This document shows positions 54,334-64,000 of a stretch of 64,000 bases of DNA, in pieces. Every line of letters starts with the position of its first letter. Position 1 is the stretch's first letter. Below the pieces are notes generated by a model. The model saw only the letters and a program-made list of their open reading frames with translations. It made no database searches and was not told the origin of the DNA. Source of the stretch: Tubiluchus corallicola (Eukaryota > Priapulida > Priapulimorpha > Priapulimorphida > Tubiluchidae); contig JAQGDQ010000209.1 of NCBI GenBank assembly GCA_030141605.1, positions 322,779-386,778 on the forward strand, read 5' to 3'. A program made the translations under genes and the position numbers.

Positions 54334-56639
54334 TTTAGTGGGCTAGCTTTGAGAATGAATTAGGCAGGTATCAATAGTTTGAAAATAAGATAGTGCTCTT
54401 CTGAGACTTGCCATGGTCATAATCGTAAAGAAGACCAAGTGCCCATTAAGCTTACAATAATTATAAAATTATAAAAATTACAAATTAAAAATTAAGAACA
54501 ATAAAAATTATAATAATTTTTATTATTATGCCTCTACCTTACAGCTGTCGAAGTCTGTGAAGGACAAAAGCGCCTGTAAAAAAATAAAATTTTTGAGACT
54601 TAACGAGCACCTTGCCTTCTTTACGATTATGTAGGTATCATAACGATCTACTTTAGGTAGGCCATGCCTCTGAGTACTGGATATGGGCTTCTGGAGTGGC
54701 CAATTATAGGTGAATATAAGCAAATAAAATATACAAATAAAAAAGCAAAATGAAAGAAAGTAAAGTACTGTACATGTAAAAGTAAAACAAGAGCATGGCA
54801 GCGCAAGGTAGGTGAAACACTCGCCAAAGGTAACAACACACTGCTAGACTGCAAAGTTTGCTGTCTCTGGATAGACCATTACTGAGCAAAATAAACCTTA
54901 AGTCAGATTTATTTAACGTCTTTTTGATGGCACAATAAGAAACTCCGAGGTCACCCACTGAGATGCCAGCAACGCTGTTATCTGTTAATGAAAAGGAATG
55001 ACTAAGCTGCAAAGGTAAGACGGGTGGACACCTGATATAATGATGAGAAATGTTGACGACTGTCATTATTGGCGCAAATTGAAAGAAATGATTACAGCGC
55101 TCAAACTCGTAAATGGACCTAGAAGCCATAGTTACCCCAAGGATGAACGCTAATTTTGCTGCTTATACTAAATGACATTATTTTGCCTTAATTTGAAAGC
55201 TTTGAGTTACCTAACTTTTGATATTTTAATGGTCGATATGGATTTGCACAATTATTTCATTAACAGATATCCGCTAGAAACGCTCTAGTCGCCACATTTA
55301 ACGAACTACCATGGAAATTTAAGTCCCGTGTTATACAGAGCTGGACATAATCCGTAAGGCGTAAGCCGTGAGGAGAAAAAGCCGTCTCAGGAAAAATGAA
55401 CTTATGCTAACCAATGGTCCCTGTCAGACAGTTCAATTGCAATCGTCCGCCTTCCGCGGTTTGCCTTTGAGCAGTTCGTAAGGCGCCTTATTGCGAAATG
55501 AATTTTGCGCTTAAATTATGGCGGACATTTTGGGTCAACCCTAACGTGGTAATTAGCATGTTCGTGATTTTGCATTGCACAATTCGTTTATATCATAATA
55601 ATTCATAATAGAATGGTCTCGTAAACATTAAAAAGCAATTTCTAAACGTGACATTTCACTAATATTGCAATTAGATACCTGAATCACCAAAAAGGAATTA
55701 TGGCAATTACTATTACTGTCTTACTATTAACACAGAGTAAAGAGCATATCGCCGATTATGGTATAGGCCTACTTGGCAGATGGAAGACAACCTTATGGAT
55801 TATGGCTTGCTCTTTACTCCTTTTTCTGTGTGACACAGACCTTACACACACTCATTAAAAAACTTAAAAGAAGCCATCAACATAACGCCACTGCTAAGCC
55901 AGTTATCTAGAAAGAAAGCATGTAGCTTAGAATGTAAGATTACATATTAAATAAATAAATAAAATACATAGAATGCGAAAGATTTGCAACTGGGTGCATA
56001 GAAAAATTCAAAATCTTAGACATTCGGATCTGTCCTTGAGAGACACAAAGACGTCATTTTAACCGGCTGCTACACACCAGCGGTGTGATTGGCAGATATT
56101 TTGAAAAGGGCACTAATATCAAGAATTCTAAAAGCCGCCCATATTTCGTATAAACCATAACGCTCGCTTGCTTGTACATCATAATGATTCTGATGAACAT
56201 CGTTTCGTGTAGAAATTTTTGATGAAGTTAATCGATCCTTTAGAAAAATCACATGTAGGTGATCTGATGCACTAAGTGCTCTAAAAACGACCACGTTCGG
56301 CTGTGTTTAATGTTTAAAAGCCGACGGACAAATTTCACCTATCGTGTTAACTGCTTTGCACAGTTGCACTAAAAAATAAATGAACGCCTCGAGACGCTCG
56401 ACGGCTTCAACGTTTAAAGCTTTGTATTTGAAAGTTATCGTCAGCGCTTGATTTGTCCTAGGCCCGCCCACTGCACCTGTTTCCTAAGGCCACTATTATG
56501 TTCTTGTTAGATGATTTAGTTTTATTTTTGAAATTCAAATTCGAACAACCGCAACGTAAGATGTTACTATGCCCATTTTTATGAGGAAATACAATTACAT
56601 GTGTTAGATAGTAGCATTTGAGAAGCACGAGTTGTGTAA

Positions 56640-56830
56640 AGCAATGTAGTGCATTACAAGACACTACAGTACAGTACGCAGCACTACAGTGCATTACTAG
56701 ATTACAACTGTGATATAATACCAAACAATATAATGTGATACGATGCGTTACAATACAATAAAATGCAATACGATACACTACAAACAATACAGTAAAGTTT
56801 AAAGCAGTGCTGTACTCTTAATATAATGCA
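56640..56830 (+). repeat. Degenerate ATACA/TACAGT pentanucleotide-like repeat
   Basis: Runs of AATAC, GATAC, TACAG and AGTAC with roughly 5-bp phasing over about 190 bp, e.g. GTTACAATACAATAAAATGC. Low-complexity sequence with substitutions in nearly every unit, indicating an old simple-repeat array. Confidence 0.55.
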
Positions 56831-59490
56831 GTACAGTGCAATCTGCATAACAATGTCTGCAACAAAAAAATGTGGTGTTTTAGGCCTAAACATAGCGTGC
56901 ATTGAGGGAGGCTTACATAGCGTGCATAGAGGAAGTCTTATTTGCAAACAGTGAATTTGTTGTGGGCATCACACGGTAATGCTCCCGGGGAAAGGGTAAA
57001 GAACTGCTTCCCAAAAATTCTCTTCAAGCACCGCTTTTTATTGTAAACGCTGATCATTTTCTAAGTAAACTCACTGGGCGATTTGGTAAGCCTTCTATGG
57101 TAAAATTCAATCATTGCCTATTATCAGAAAAGGCATTTGACTTTCAATTTGGTTTCGCGGGTAAGAGATAAACCAGTTTACAAGAGATGATGAAAATGAA
57201 TGAGCGGCTATAGTAATGAGTAAGAGCACTCTTCTTAGCAGGACATCTACAGATGACGTTAGGCAGTGATGAACTATTTGCCTTGCGTCCTTTTGGGATC
57301 TCTGTAGGAGACAGAAATTTGTGCTCCATAACTCTGATTAATGGGACGATTTTGATGAGGTCAGGGAGAAACGTGATGTGAACATTAAGAAGATGCCAAT
57401 TATCGGTTTTTCTGTGGTTAAAATTGCTTTAGCATAGAAATCATTTAACCTAGCATTTTCTCACTAGAATTGTTTTATGCTGTGTAGCGATGTAGAAACT
57501 GGGTACCTAAGAACGCCCAAACTATACTTTGCAAAAAAAAACGAAAAGTAGCAGCATACACAAACCTTTCTCAGCAAATGAGCAAACCCAATTTTAAGAG
57601 GGTATTCATCTTGAAATCCTAGCAACAGCAAGATAGACGTCACGAATTCCATTGCAGTTGCCGGCTTTTTGTATCGGCATTGTTTACTTTTTTAAATACG
57701 GATAATTTGGGATTTACTGCTGATATCGTGCAGCAAATCATCAAAATTCATAAAATTTCGTTTACTACTGGCACGTTTAACCTAAAACAAGTTACAGAAG
57801 AGTAGTGAAAAACACCCAGAAACAAAAAGTGCCACTTATCGCCCACTCTAGCTGCAGGCTGGTAGATCTAAATATTAAAAGCTACGTACAATGGCAAAAT
57901 GTCAGCTTTTCGTGCTAGAAACTCGTGGATTCTACTCGCACGTTTTCACTTCCCAATAATTTTCAGTGTAATCATGTAAAGCAAAGCAGCCAAAATGACG
58001 CACGAACTAACATATCTTTGCCAGATTGAAGAAACGACATTAGCAACTTACGTCATCTAATTGCATTTCATTAACTCTTTAAATTTTCAGCAGCAATATT
58101 GAAACCAGTTAAGTATTGTGTAGGCCTACTTTAGTCATTTTAATTGCTATTCATTCTTCTGTTTTATTAGGTGTAATGATAGGCATGTTGCTCAATTTCT
58201 TCGCTGTCCTATTCAATTACAGTGGGCTGTAACGGAAGCATAATAACAGCTCCTATTTTTATAGACGCAAAGCCCTAGTAAGATTTAAATATTCGCGCCT
58301 ACCCACTGAGAATTAGAATATAACGCACTAAAGATTCAATTATGTAAATGGATCCAGTGTGAAATAAAAACCGAAGGTTTAAAATCTCGTTTACGACTGC
58401 AAGGATGTTCATCATTACTTTAGTTTAATAACTCATGAAAATATTATTATTATGCATACATGAGGTTTTCATTTCACAAATTTTAATTCGTTTCGGTGAA
58501 TTTATTCATTTTGGCGTCGTTTGTCTCAGTAAAGAGTAATCTAATCTATTTGAAAAATTCGAGAATAATGAAGACGGCTCATATAAGTAGCATGTGTTTT
58601 TCGAAATCTGCAATGTTAACTAATTGTTGTTGGCGTTTAGTTAGTATTTGATACCTTGAATTAATTTCTGATACTGATAAGCTAATTAACTTCTCTCTTA
58701 TTTTAGTTCAGGATACGTTTTATTTTTAACTTGTAACCTTAAAATTATATTGCAATGTATGCATGTCTCTAAAATAAAAAAATTAGTTTTTTATATATAA
58801 TTATAAGTACTATATTTTTTGTTTTAATCAATTTGTGCTCATTTTATCACCTGAACTTAAACCTCAAAGCTTTTGAGTCTTTTATTTATTTCTTTGGATA
58901 ATTTTTTATAACTGCATGTATAGTTTGTACTGTTTTAATTTGTACTTCATATTTTGTCTTCTTTATGTTTATTTATATTTTGTGATGCTTTAATACACTT
59001 GACCTGGACGCAAAAGAGCCTATGGCTTAATCTAGCTATCGAATAAAGACCTTACTTACCATAGCTTATACGTTATCAAAGTAAGCATAATGCATATAAC
59101 TAATCGTATTTCACTGTGGTTTGGGCAGCGATTTTATACTTTTCTGTTTTCCTACCTCTCAGCTCTTTTTGTGATTCTCCTTTTCAAGTGTGATGTTTGT
59201 TTTGCGTATTATTAATAAAAAAGCCAAAAATTTGCATTTAGTAATTTTATGTGATTTTCCTCCTTTTCAATTTTCATTTAATGACAATAGTTTAAAACCT
59301 TTGCTTAATAGTGGAATTTTTCATTAACTGTGCCTATTCCTTTCGCTAAGAATTGAATAAGTGTTAAAATTATGCATATTACAATGCGCAAAATTTAGAC
59401 GATTTATAAAATTCCAAGGCATTTCATATAACATAGATGCATTTCGAGGAAAGTGCGAAATAAATGTTTTAGCTTTGACACTTTTACAAT

Positions 59491-59680
59491 TTACCTAGAT
59501 GTTTTGTATAATTGCTAAGATCTACATAGAAGGCGTAAAGCGACTTTGGCAATGCGTAAAGTGAAAATAATTCGCGTTTAATATTAACTTTTCCTAGGTA
59601 TTTTATACATTACTAAGTTATTGTATAGAACGACTTGAAACGACTTTGTCAATATATTAAATTAGCCAAGAGTTCGAGTA
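59491..59680 (+). repeat. Diverged tandem repeat, about 100-bp period
   Basis: Units begin near 59491 (TTACCTAGATGTTTTGTATA) and 59591 (TTCCTAGGTATTTTATACAT). Each has a later AACGACTTTGTCAAT-like block (GCGACTTTGGCAAT in the first). A more diverged copy may start near 59414. Confidence 0.5.
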
Positions 59681-59689
59681 AGGTGGTGA

Positions 59690-60590
59690 GTTTATTCTTT
59701 TATTAGCAACGGTTGCAACATCATTATCTCTGACAAACTGCTCGATCAGGTGAACCACTTTAAATACCTAGAAAGTCTAGAAAGTCTGCTGTCCAACAAA
59801 TGCACTTCCGAATAGGATGTACAACATTAATTGGAGCAGCTTATGTGGCCTTTGGTGAATTTGGGGAACAGGTCTTTAAGAGCAAAAATCTAAACCCAAA
59901 AATGAAAATCTTCAGTTTTACATCAATCTGTCGTCATTTTAATTTTGCTTTACTGACAGTTGTAAAACTTGGACTCTCTATTATTGTGACGTTAATCAAT
60001 TGTAACCTTTCTATTCTGAACGTTACTTGCGACTAGTACATTACTAAAATCATCGTTCTCGAAAAAGGAAATAGCATCTAGTCAACTACCATAAAATATA
60101 GCAAAGACCACAGACACTTTTGTCATATTTTTAGATGCCAGGATTTTTAAACACGATGAGGACACAAGTCGAAGCACGAAGCATCATGAAGTCTTGTCAG
60201 TGACTGTCTTCGTTAGACGTGTCATTAGAAAGTGAAGACCATGTCCCTCATCAAATTCTCTTCAGTGAATTCGCAACTTAAAAAAGATCAAGAGGATGCC
60301 GCTACAAAGACCTATGGAATCTGTTCAAACAAACAGGAATCATGGCCAGAACTTTCGTAAGTCCAGCAGCATTCCAAATGGCATCGGATCATCCACAAAA
60401 GCACCCAACATTTCAAGACCAAAAAGAGCGAAAAAGAAAAGGCCATCAATCCTGCCCCATCGCATGTATCATGCAAGAATTTGTTTTCCGGTGCCATCAG
60501 CGTTACCTCCAAACAGAGGAAGCTTCTTTCGAGAAACGACATTGGAAGAAACTTAAATTCTCAGACACGAGAAAAGATCAATAAACGAGT
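59690..60590 (+). mobile_element. LINE ORF2 relic (RT thumb to C-terminal tail)
   Basis: Plus-strand fragments in order: LLDQVNHFKYLESLESLLSN and KCTSE; RIGCTT and VFKSKNLNPKMKIF; EDHVPHQILFSEFAT, a stop, KRSRGCRYKDLWNLFKQTGI; then ERKRKGHQSCPIACIMQEFV. This follows the post-RT order FxYLGS, RVFxSxNL, RLPxQxLYxE, RGxxKRYKDxLKxxL of a common invertebrate LINE. Several stops and frame changes. It ends just before the truncated gypsy element. Confidence 0.75.
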
Positions 60591-60684
60591 GAACGAATGT
60601 ATTTACCACATTAATTTCCAATCACACAGAAACACAACTCATTTCACACTTTCTCTAAAATATAATCAGACTATATATGGTTAA

Positions 60685-62298
60685 TAAACGAGGTCTATAG
60701 TACAGTGCATAGACAGGCTCCCCAGACTTGTACTGCTTGGTGACCTTGGCGACACCTCCCGAGTCTGGAGTTGACCGAGATGACTCCCTGGATTGCTTAC
60801 CCTGAGGTTGTGCGCTGCCGAGGGTAGCAGAGAGTCGATCCTTTTCCGTATCTGCTAAAACATCAAGAGTTCACTCGGAAAGAATCCACAGGATGTCGGT
60901 GTTCTCTGATACTGCATCAGGAACTCTTGAAGAGCTCGCTTTGGGGGCAGAGAAGACTTCCTGAGAACTTGCTTGAATGTCTGCACCAAGCATTCTGCTG
61001 CTCCCTTGGTAGCTGGATGGTATGATGCTCCTGTGAGATGTCTAATCCCACATTCTTTGCATGGAACTGTTCAGATCTAGTGGACGTGGAAGACTTAGGG
61101 TGAATGCAGGGATACATCAGTGATCACCAGCCAGTTCATACCTATGAAGTTAATGGCGTGGTCCAGGTGTAAGCGGCTCTATGGCTTCTCTGGTAGCATC
61201 CGTGGGTGAACTGCAGGCTTGGATGGCTTCTTTTGATGTTCTCGATAGCTGCATCGATACCAGGCCAGTAGACAGCAGTTCTTGCTAACTGCTTCATGTG
61301 TTCCATGCCGAAGTGCGCGATATGCAGTAGATCCAGGATCTTGGACTGCAGGCTCTGTGGAATCACAACTCTTGATCCATGAATGAGGCATCTGTGGCAG
61401 ATACTGAGTGAGTATCCGGAACTTTTCGACTTCTTCGTTGATCTCAGCGTGCTTGGGCGGCCACAATTCTCGGACGTAGCACTTGACTGTAGATAGCACT
61501 GGGTCTTTCTCTGTCTCGTGCCGGAGGATTTTGGCGTCCACAGGCTTGACTTGAAGACTGAGAACTTTGATGGCACACACCATGTCCTTGTCTACACCAT
61601 TTTCCTCCCTGTCGAAGTTGTTGTTGTCTCCAGATGGCAAGCGACTAAGGGCATCTGCATTGCTGTGATCTGCTGTTTTCTGGCACTCAATGGTGTACTC
61701 AAACTGGTTCAGCCACAGGGCTCACCGAGCTAGATGATTAGTTGCAAGAAGTGGCGTCCCTTTCTTCGATCCAAAGAGTGATGTCAGTGGCTTATGATTA
61801 GTCACCAGTAAAAAATGATGCCCGTAGAGGTACTGGTAGAATTTCCACAAGCCGAAGGTGATGGCTAGGGCTTCTTTGTGGATTTGGTTGTAGTTCCTTT
61901 CTGCAGCTGTGAGAGTCTTGGACACATTGGCAATTGTGCGCTCGCTTCCGTTTGGATAGCGATGAAACAGGACAGCTCCAATTCCAGTGTCGGATGCATC
62001 ACAAGCCAATCCCACAGGCTTGTCTGGGTCGAAATGCACCAGGACTTCCTCATCTCCCCACTTCCAGGGAACTGACTTTTTGGTCAAGCGGTAAAGAGGC
62101 TCTGCCATATCTTCATAGCGTCCATATCTTCTTTGTGCTGCTGTGCCTGCCGATACATCTGTTCCCTCTGGATATGAATCTGCTGCGCCTGCTGATTCAT
62201 CTGTTCCTTCATAAAGTCGACAATCTGCTCCGCCATCATTGCTAAGATAAACAACTGTCCACTGAGTCACCAAGGATCCTGACGACTGTGCCCATATT
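60685..62298 (-). mobile_element. Ty3/gypsy internal region, deleted and frame-broken
   Basis: Minus strand. Order of remains: gag N-terminus (about 62239-62085, Gln/Met-rich coil starting MMAEQIVDFMKEQMNQQ); RNase H (from about 62118; FDPDKPVGLACDASDTGIGA, ERNYNQIHKEALAI, LVTNHKPLTSLFG, LLATNHLAR; the usual TDHKPL Asp is Asn here); linker; H2C2-like zinc region (LLHIAHFGMEHMKQLARTAV, frame-shifted, CxxC lost); integrase core start (LHLDHAINFIGMNWLVITDV) with stops; then a jump to a late-core/C-terminal piece (ASYHP-like, KSSLPPKRALQEFLMQY). Protease and RT palm are missing. The 3' end stops near 60685 without an LTR. Non-functional. Confidence 0.85.
62277..62294 (-). other. Putative primer-binding site of the gypsy element
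   Basis: Four bases after the LTR end, the minus strand reads TGGGCACAGTCGTCAGGA. A PBS begins with TGG (complement of tRNA CCA). The position and TGG start fit; the priming tRNA was not identified and the site may carry mutations. Confidence 0.5.
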
Positions 62299-62638
62299 TG
62301 TTGCGTTTCTTTCTCTCGGACGGCTCGTAGATAAAACAAGAAAACACGTTGTCAAATTGAACAGGTTTATTGTGTGAGAATTCCACAACACAAAAGTATG
62401 AAGGAACGCGAAATATACACAGTCAAGTGATAAAAAATAGCATACGATAATCTGAGAATCTGAAATTAATCTGAGAATACGAGAATAAACTTTCGCGGCC
62501 AGCTCCGCCTTGTATATCACTGCACATGGACTAAAGCAGAACAATCTAGGAACTACTACGCGCATCGCGTATTGAAAGTTCTCGAATCTTCTACAAGGTA
62601 AGAAGATTGGTCTACTATACTATAGAATCTCCACAACA
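62299..62638 (-). repeat. Ty3/gypsy long terminal repeat (5' LTR, 340 bp)
   Basis: On the minus strand it begins TGTTGTGGAGATTC and ends GAAACGCAACA, so TG...CA with TGTTG/CAACA inverted ends. An AATAAA (CACACAATAAACC) lies about 65 bp before the 3' end. It is followed at once by a PBS-like TGG and gag. No second copy is in the window, so boundaries rest on these signals. Confidence 0.75.
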
Positions 62639-64000
62639 AAAACCCAGTTTAATTTGTTTCCGCAATTTTTCATAAATCTCATAAACAAAAATATCATACA
62701 CCAGAACACAAGGTATAACGAATATTACATTAAATATTGCAGAACTAACGTTGCTAAACATTTTGTGTCCTTTGTAAGTACAAATGGAACCAGTGGTTTG
62801 GAATTCTATTTCTTGTAATATTAAAACAGTATCACGGCTACGTAGATTTAAGAAGATGATGAAAACGTATCTCTTAAATACATATTAGGTGGACTTGACC
62901 TTGACCATTCTACCCATATTGTATACATGTACTATGTTGGACGCCACTCAGTCTATCCCTGTTTTAGCTTAGCTGCAAGCAGTTGCATATTAATTGTTCA
63001 CATATGAATTGCTCCCTTGATAAGAAATTGAAGGTCTTTAGATCATGCATATTAAAAGACTTCGCTCTGCAGTAAAACTTCTAATAATTTGTTTAAAAAT
63101 TGTGCACCGAAATCATACCTAAATTACGGTAATTGCATGGTGTTTCAAACGTTTTGATGATAAAGAATGTATGTGATCGAAGTGCTGAATTATTCGAAAC
63201 TATAGTTTTAGGTTCGAATCGAATTCGAACGATCGATGCTCACCCCGAGATGTCAACCGCTGAGTGCGCTGATCATTATGCAGAGTGCAGCCTTAGATAT
63301 AGATTATATTCACATATAAAATAATTCATGAGCAGTAACGTAAGAAAATGTTTCACGTGGGGGCAAGATTGGTCATCAGGTTAGCTACCCTTCTCATATT
63401 AAATTAATGAAAAGTCTTAGGCACTGCAAAATTAATAGAGCAAACTGAAAAATAATAAATGTGATAATAAGAAAATAATACGACAATGGAACTCACATTA
63501 ACAACTATAATTATGATTTATAAATAACACGTTTATGAATTATTTTCTAAACTATGTAATGTAATTTTCTAGTAACACGTATAAAATATTTTCTAGACTA
63601 TGAAATCACGTGTTTATGCAAAATTAAAACAGTTCACCCGTTTACTGTGCTGGGTTTCAAGTACATACGTTGCAAAATTATTAAAGGATAAGAAAAATGT
63701 GGAGGCGTTTCAGTGCTATTCAAGTCAAACACATGGTATATAAAAGCTGAAGGAGCAAGTCCGGTTTAGAGTTTAGGGTATTGATTCAATTTTTTTATTT
63801 TTGCTATAGAATTAGTCGTTAATAAAAATTTTCATTTATAAGCCCAGTTATTAATTTTTCTTGTAATAAATACTAAATTACAACCATCCAGTCAAAAATA
63901 CAAAATCGGTTTATTTGCAAATTTACAATTCAAAATCAGCTCAAAAGACATTTACCACGAAAAATGCATAAACAGTGTTAATTAAATGCATAAAAACATT
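62639..64000. other. Right-edge intergenic DNA
   Basis: No gene recognised. Contains the second copy of the dispersed TTCGAA-ended repeat (63,037-63,244); the rest is AT-rich and unassigned. Confidence 0.5.
63037..63244 (+). repeat. Dispersed repeat, copy B (TTCGAA-rich end)
   Basis: Collinear with 3926-4160: CTCTGCAGTAAAA, TAATTGCATGGTGTTTCAAA, ATAAAGAATG, CTGAATTATT, TTTTAGGTTCGAATCGAATT, then CGATCGATGCT. Its AATTCGAA palindromic tail is more intact than that of copy A. Confidence 0.7.

Larger units (their letters stand above)
48013..59690. other. Gene-poor interval downstream of POLR3A
   Basis: No host gene recognised in 11.7 kb. It includes the POLR3A 3' UTR (no confident poly(A) site seen), a LINE relic, two copies of a MITE, a pentanucleotide-like region, a putative LINE tail near 52,285-52,360 and a diverged tandem repeat near 59.5 kb. 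Open frames up to 141 codons (54,704-55,129, minus) show no recognisable motif. Small exons of an unknown gene cannot be excluded. Confidence 0.5.

Noticed and set aside
54704..55129. 141-codon minus-strand ORF.
   Set aside because: No domain, compositionally ordinary hydrophobic/aromatic AT-rich translation, and no supporting start or splice context; probably chance.
55330..55520. CGTAAGGCG repeats (near 55,370 and 55,480) as MITE ends.
   Set aside because: The words recur, but I could not define paired inverted ends or a target-site duplication.

Overview
The window is AT-rich animal nuclear DNA. It has spliced genes with metazoan domain structure, introns averaging about 1 kb, one U12-type AT-AC intron, many decayed non-LTR retrotransposon ends, a truncated Ty3/gypsy element, MITEs and microsatellites. 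The proteins and repeats suggest an invertebrate (cnidarian, sponge or spiralian-like), but I cannot resolve the phylum from sequence alone.

Layout. (1) About 1,815-7,679, minus strand: a papain-family cathepsin L-like protease. Six exons are present, from signal peptide to the catalytic Asn; the 3'-terminal exon lies off the left edge. Its introns hold a 24-bp minisatellite, a foldback element, a LINE relic and a dispersed AT-rich repeat. (2) 7,680-12,082: divergent intergenic spacer with a 127-bp-period repeat and two LINE relics. (3) 12,083-48,012, plus strand: a complete gene for the largest subunit of RNA polymerase III (POLR3A/RPC1). I assembled 33 coding exons (4,134 nt, 1,377 aa) with consistent phases. 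All introns are GT-AG except intron 26, an AT-AC U12-type intron inside the trigger-loop coding sequence. (4) 17,972-19,048, plus strand: an intronless rhodopsin-like GPCR nested in POLR3A intron 3. (5) 48,013-59,690: gene-poor DNA with a LINE relic, a two-copy MITE family and low-complexity DNA. (6) 59,690-62,640: a LINE relic (plus) abutting a 3'-truncated Ty3/gypsy element (minus) that has one LTR, a primer-binding site and an internal deletion joining gag to RNase H. (7) 62,640-64,000: intergenic, with a second copy of the dispersed repeat at 3.9 kb.

The three host genes have unrelated functions (lysosomal proteolysis, transcription of tRNA/5S genes, signalling), so nothing suggests an operon-like unit. 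The most notable items are the U12 intron at the Pol III trigger loop, an intronic tandem repeat that copies the exon 5 donor site of POLR3A, a hAT-like element inserted into a tRNA-Thr-derived SINE with a visible target-site duplication, and the nested GPCR with unusual TM5/TM6 residues.
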